The position numbers were made by a program, and so were the translations under genes. Under the pieces are notes generated by a model. That model did not search any database. It was not told where the DNA came from and was given only the letters and a program-made list of their open reading frames with translations. Of a stretch of DNA of 6,165 nucleotides, positions 5,882 through 6,165 are shown piece after piece; the stretch's first letter is position 1, and every line of letters begins with the position of its first letter. The DNA comes from DATHWB01 sp040880725 (lineage in GTDB: Bacteria > Actinomycetota > Acidimicrobiia > Spongiisociales > ZC4RG35): assembly GCA_040880725.1 (NCBI GenBank), contig JBBDHV010000012.1, positions 1 to 6,165 on the forward strand, in the 5' to 3' direction.

Positions 5882-5975
5882 CCGTCATGGGCCATCGAGT
5901 GAGACCCTGGCGGAACCCGAAGAGGCGGCCGCGCCATCCGGGGGGTGCAGGGGGGTCGCCCCCCGCACAATCAAG
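5882..5975 (+). repeat. Repeat B, copy 2 (tandem)
   Basis: This 94-base unit abuts copy 1. Its hairpin (5945-5968) pairs GTGC with GCAC and six G with six C around a TCG loop, with the A (5949) bulged, because the C-run is one base shorter than in copy 1. Its GTGAGACCCTGGC stretch is closer to copy 4 than to copy 1. Confidence 0.8.
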
Positions 5976-5998
5976 CCGTCCGGGGGTGCAGGGACCCC
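5976..5998 (+). repeat. Repeat B, copy 3 (deleted remnant)
   Basis: CCGTC is followed at once by CGGGGGTGCAGGG, so the ~55 bases that normally lie between the start of B and its G-run are missing. The G-run then meets ACCCC instead of the TCG loop, still allowing a GGGGT/ACCCC stem (5983-5987 with 5994-5998). This looks like a B unit shortened by internal deletion. Confidence 0.6.
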
Positions 5999-6051
5999 TC
6001 CTCGCCCGCAAGCTCACCCGCCCCCCTTCGAACGGTCCACTGCGTGTCCCG

Positions 6052-6113
6052 TCCGGTTCCCCCCGAGGGGAACAAACACGCTCCGAAGGATCACCTCCCA
6101 CGCGTTCCAGACC
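6052..6113. repeat. Repeat A, copy 2
   Basis: Second 62-base A unit, 341 bases after copy 1, with the same GTTCCCC-CCGA-GGGGAAC hairpin (6056-6073). It contains GGATCACCTCC (6088-6098), identical to the conserved 3' end of 16S rRNA (anti-Shine-Dalgarno). On the minus strand this reads as a near-perfect ribosome binding site 8 bases before a GTG, which opens only a frame of about 20 codons. It is not called as a gene. Confidence 0.85.
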
Positions 6114-6127
6114 TCCGCGACCAGTTC

Positions 6128-6165
6128 CCGTCATGAGTCATCGAGTGAGACCCTGGCAGAACCCG
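6128..6165 (+). repeat. Repeat B, copy 4, cut by window edge
   Basis: The first 38 bases of a B unit run into the window edge. They follow A copy 2 at the same distance as B copy 1 follows A copy 1. The palindrome at its start reads ATGAGTCAT, where copies 1 and 2 read ATGGGCCAT. The array therefore continues beyond the window. Confidence 0.75.

Larger units (their letters stand above)
5681..6165. other. Gene-free repeat tract downstream of csrA
   Basis: I see no credible gene in these 485 bases. The frames that stay open do so because the DNA is made of GC-rich repeats. It contains a small hairpin just after csrA, two A units (5711-5772, 6052-6113), four whole or partial B units (5787-5881, 5882-5975, 5976-5998, 6128-6165) and about 50 bases of C-rich unique sequence (5999-6051). 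The segment 5711-5824 aligns with 6052-6165 without gaps at about 83% identity, so A followed by the start of B forms one larger unit. B is additionally repeated in tandem within it. No transposase, integrase or CRISPR-like regular spacing is visible. Confidence 0.8.

Noticed and set aside
5711..6113. Integron attC-type recombination sites suggested by the stems
   Set aside because: The stem GTTCCCC/GGGGAAC lacks the paired core sites of attC, and no integrase or gene cassette is present.
5877..6134. Minus-strand open frames across the repeats (85 and 64 codons)
   Set aside because: Arginine-, glycine- and proline-rich products typical of GC-rich noncoding DNA, with internal duplication explained by the repeats.
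5887..6165. Plus-strand frame starting MGHRVRPW, open to the window edge, with a similar MSHRVRPW start at copy 4
   Set aside because: The residue similarity follows from the DNA repeat. The same frame in copy 1 stops after 36 codons, the differences between copies do not favour silent positions, and there is no ribosome binding site. It reads as repeat DNA, not a gene.
5711..6165. CRISPR array
   Set aside because: Units are adjacent or irregularly spaced, 62-95 bp long and diverged, with no uniform spacers and no cas genes.

Overview
The window is a flagellar locus from a high-GC bacterium. The base composition, the C/G-rich third codon positions and the style of the proteins suggest an actinobacterium, possibly of the Acidimicrobiia. 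That placement is an inference; no rRNA or other taxonomic marker is present.

Layout from left to right. (1) Bases 1-560, minus strand: the N-terminal 186 codons of a CvpA-family membrane protein that runs off the left edge. (2) Bases 561-817: a gene-free gap holding three inverted repeats, one a perfect 14-bp stem and one directly behind the flgE stop. (3) Bases 818-2044, minus strand: flgE, the flagellar hook protein. (4) Bases 2045-2219: a divergent intergenic region that must hold the start signals for both directions. (5) Bases 2220-5680, plus strand: a tight five-gene operon, flgN-flgK-flgL-fliW-csrA. (6) Bases 5681-6165: gene-free DNA made largely of imperfect direct repeats. There are two 62-bp 'A' units, four full or partial ~95-bp 'B' units, and G-run/C-run hairpins.

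The flagellar genes act late in assembly. FlgE builds the hook. FlgK and FlgL form the hook-filament junction, and FlgN is the export chaperone expected to carry FlgK and FlgL. FliW and CsrA form the partner switch that, in Bacillus subtilis, couples flagellin translation to flagellin secretion. The order closely follows the Firmicutes cluster flgM-flgN-flgK-flgL-yviE-fliW-csrA-hag, but flgM and yviE are missing, and flagellin does not follow csrA within the 485 bases available. Most starts in the operon share a GGTGA-type Shine-Dalgarno core lying at or near the end of the previous gene (flgK, flgL, csrA). flgN and fliW lack it.

The least ordinary part is the repeat tract behind csrA. The A unit carries the 3'-end sequence of 16S rRNA (exact in one copy, one mismatch in the other). 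A 9-base palindrome in the B unit changes on both arms together between copies. The flagellar genes themselves look intact and conventional. I see no clearly new multi-gene system.
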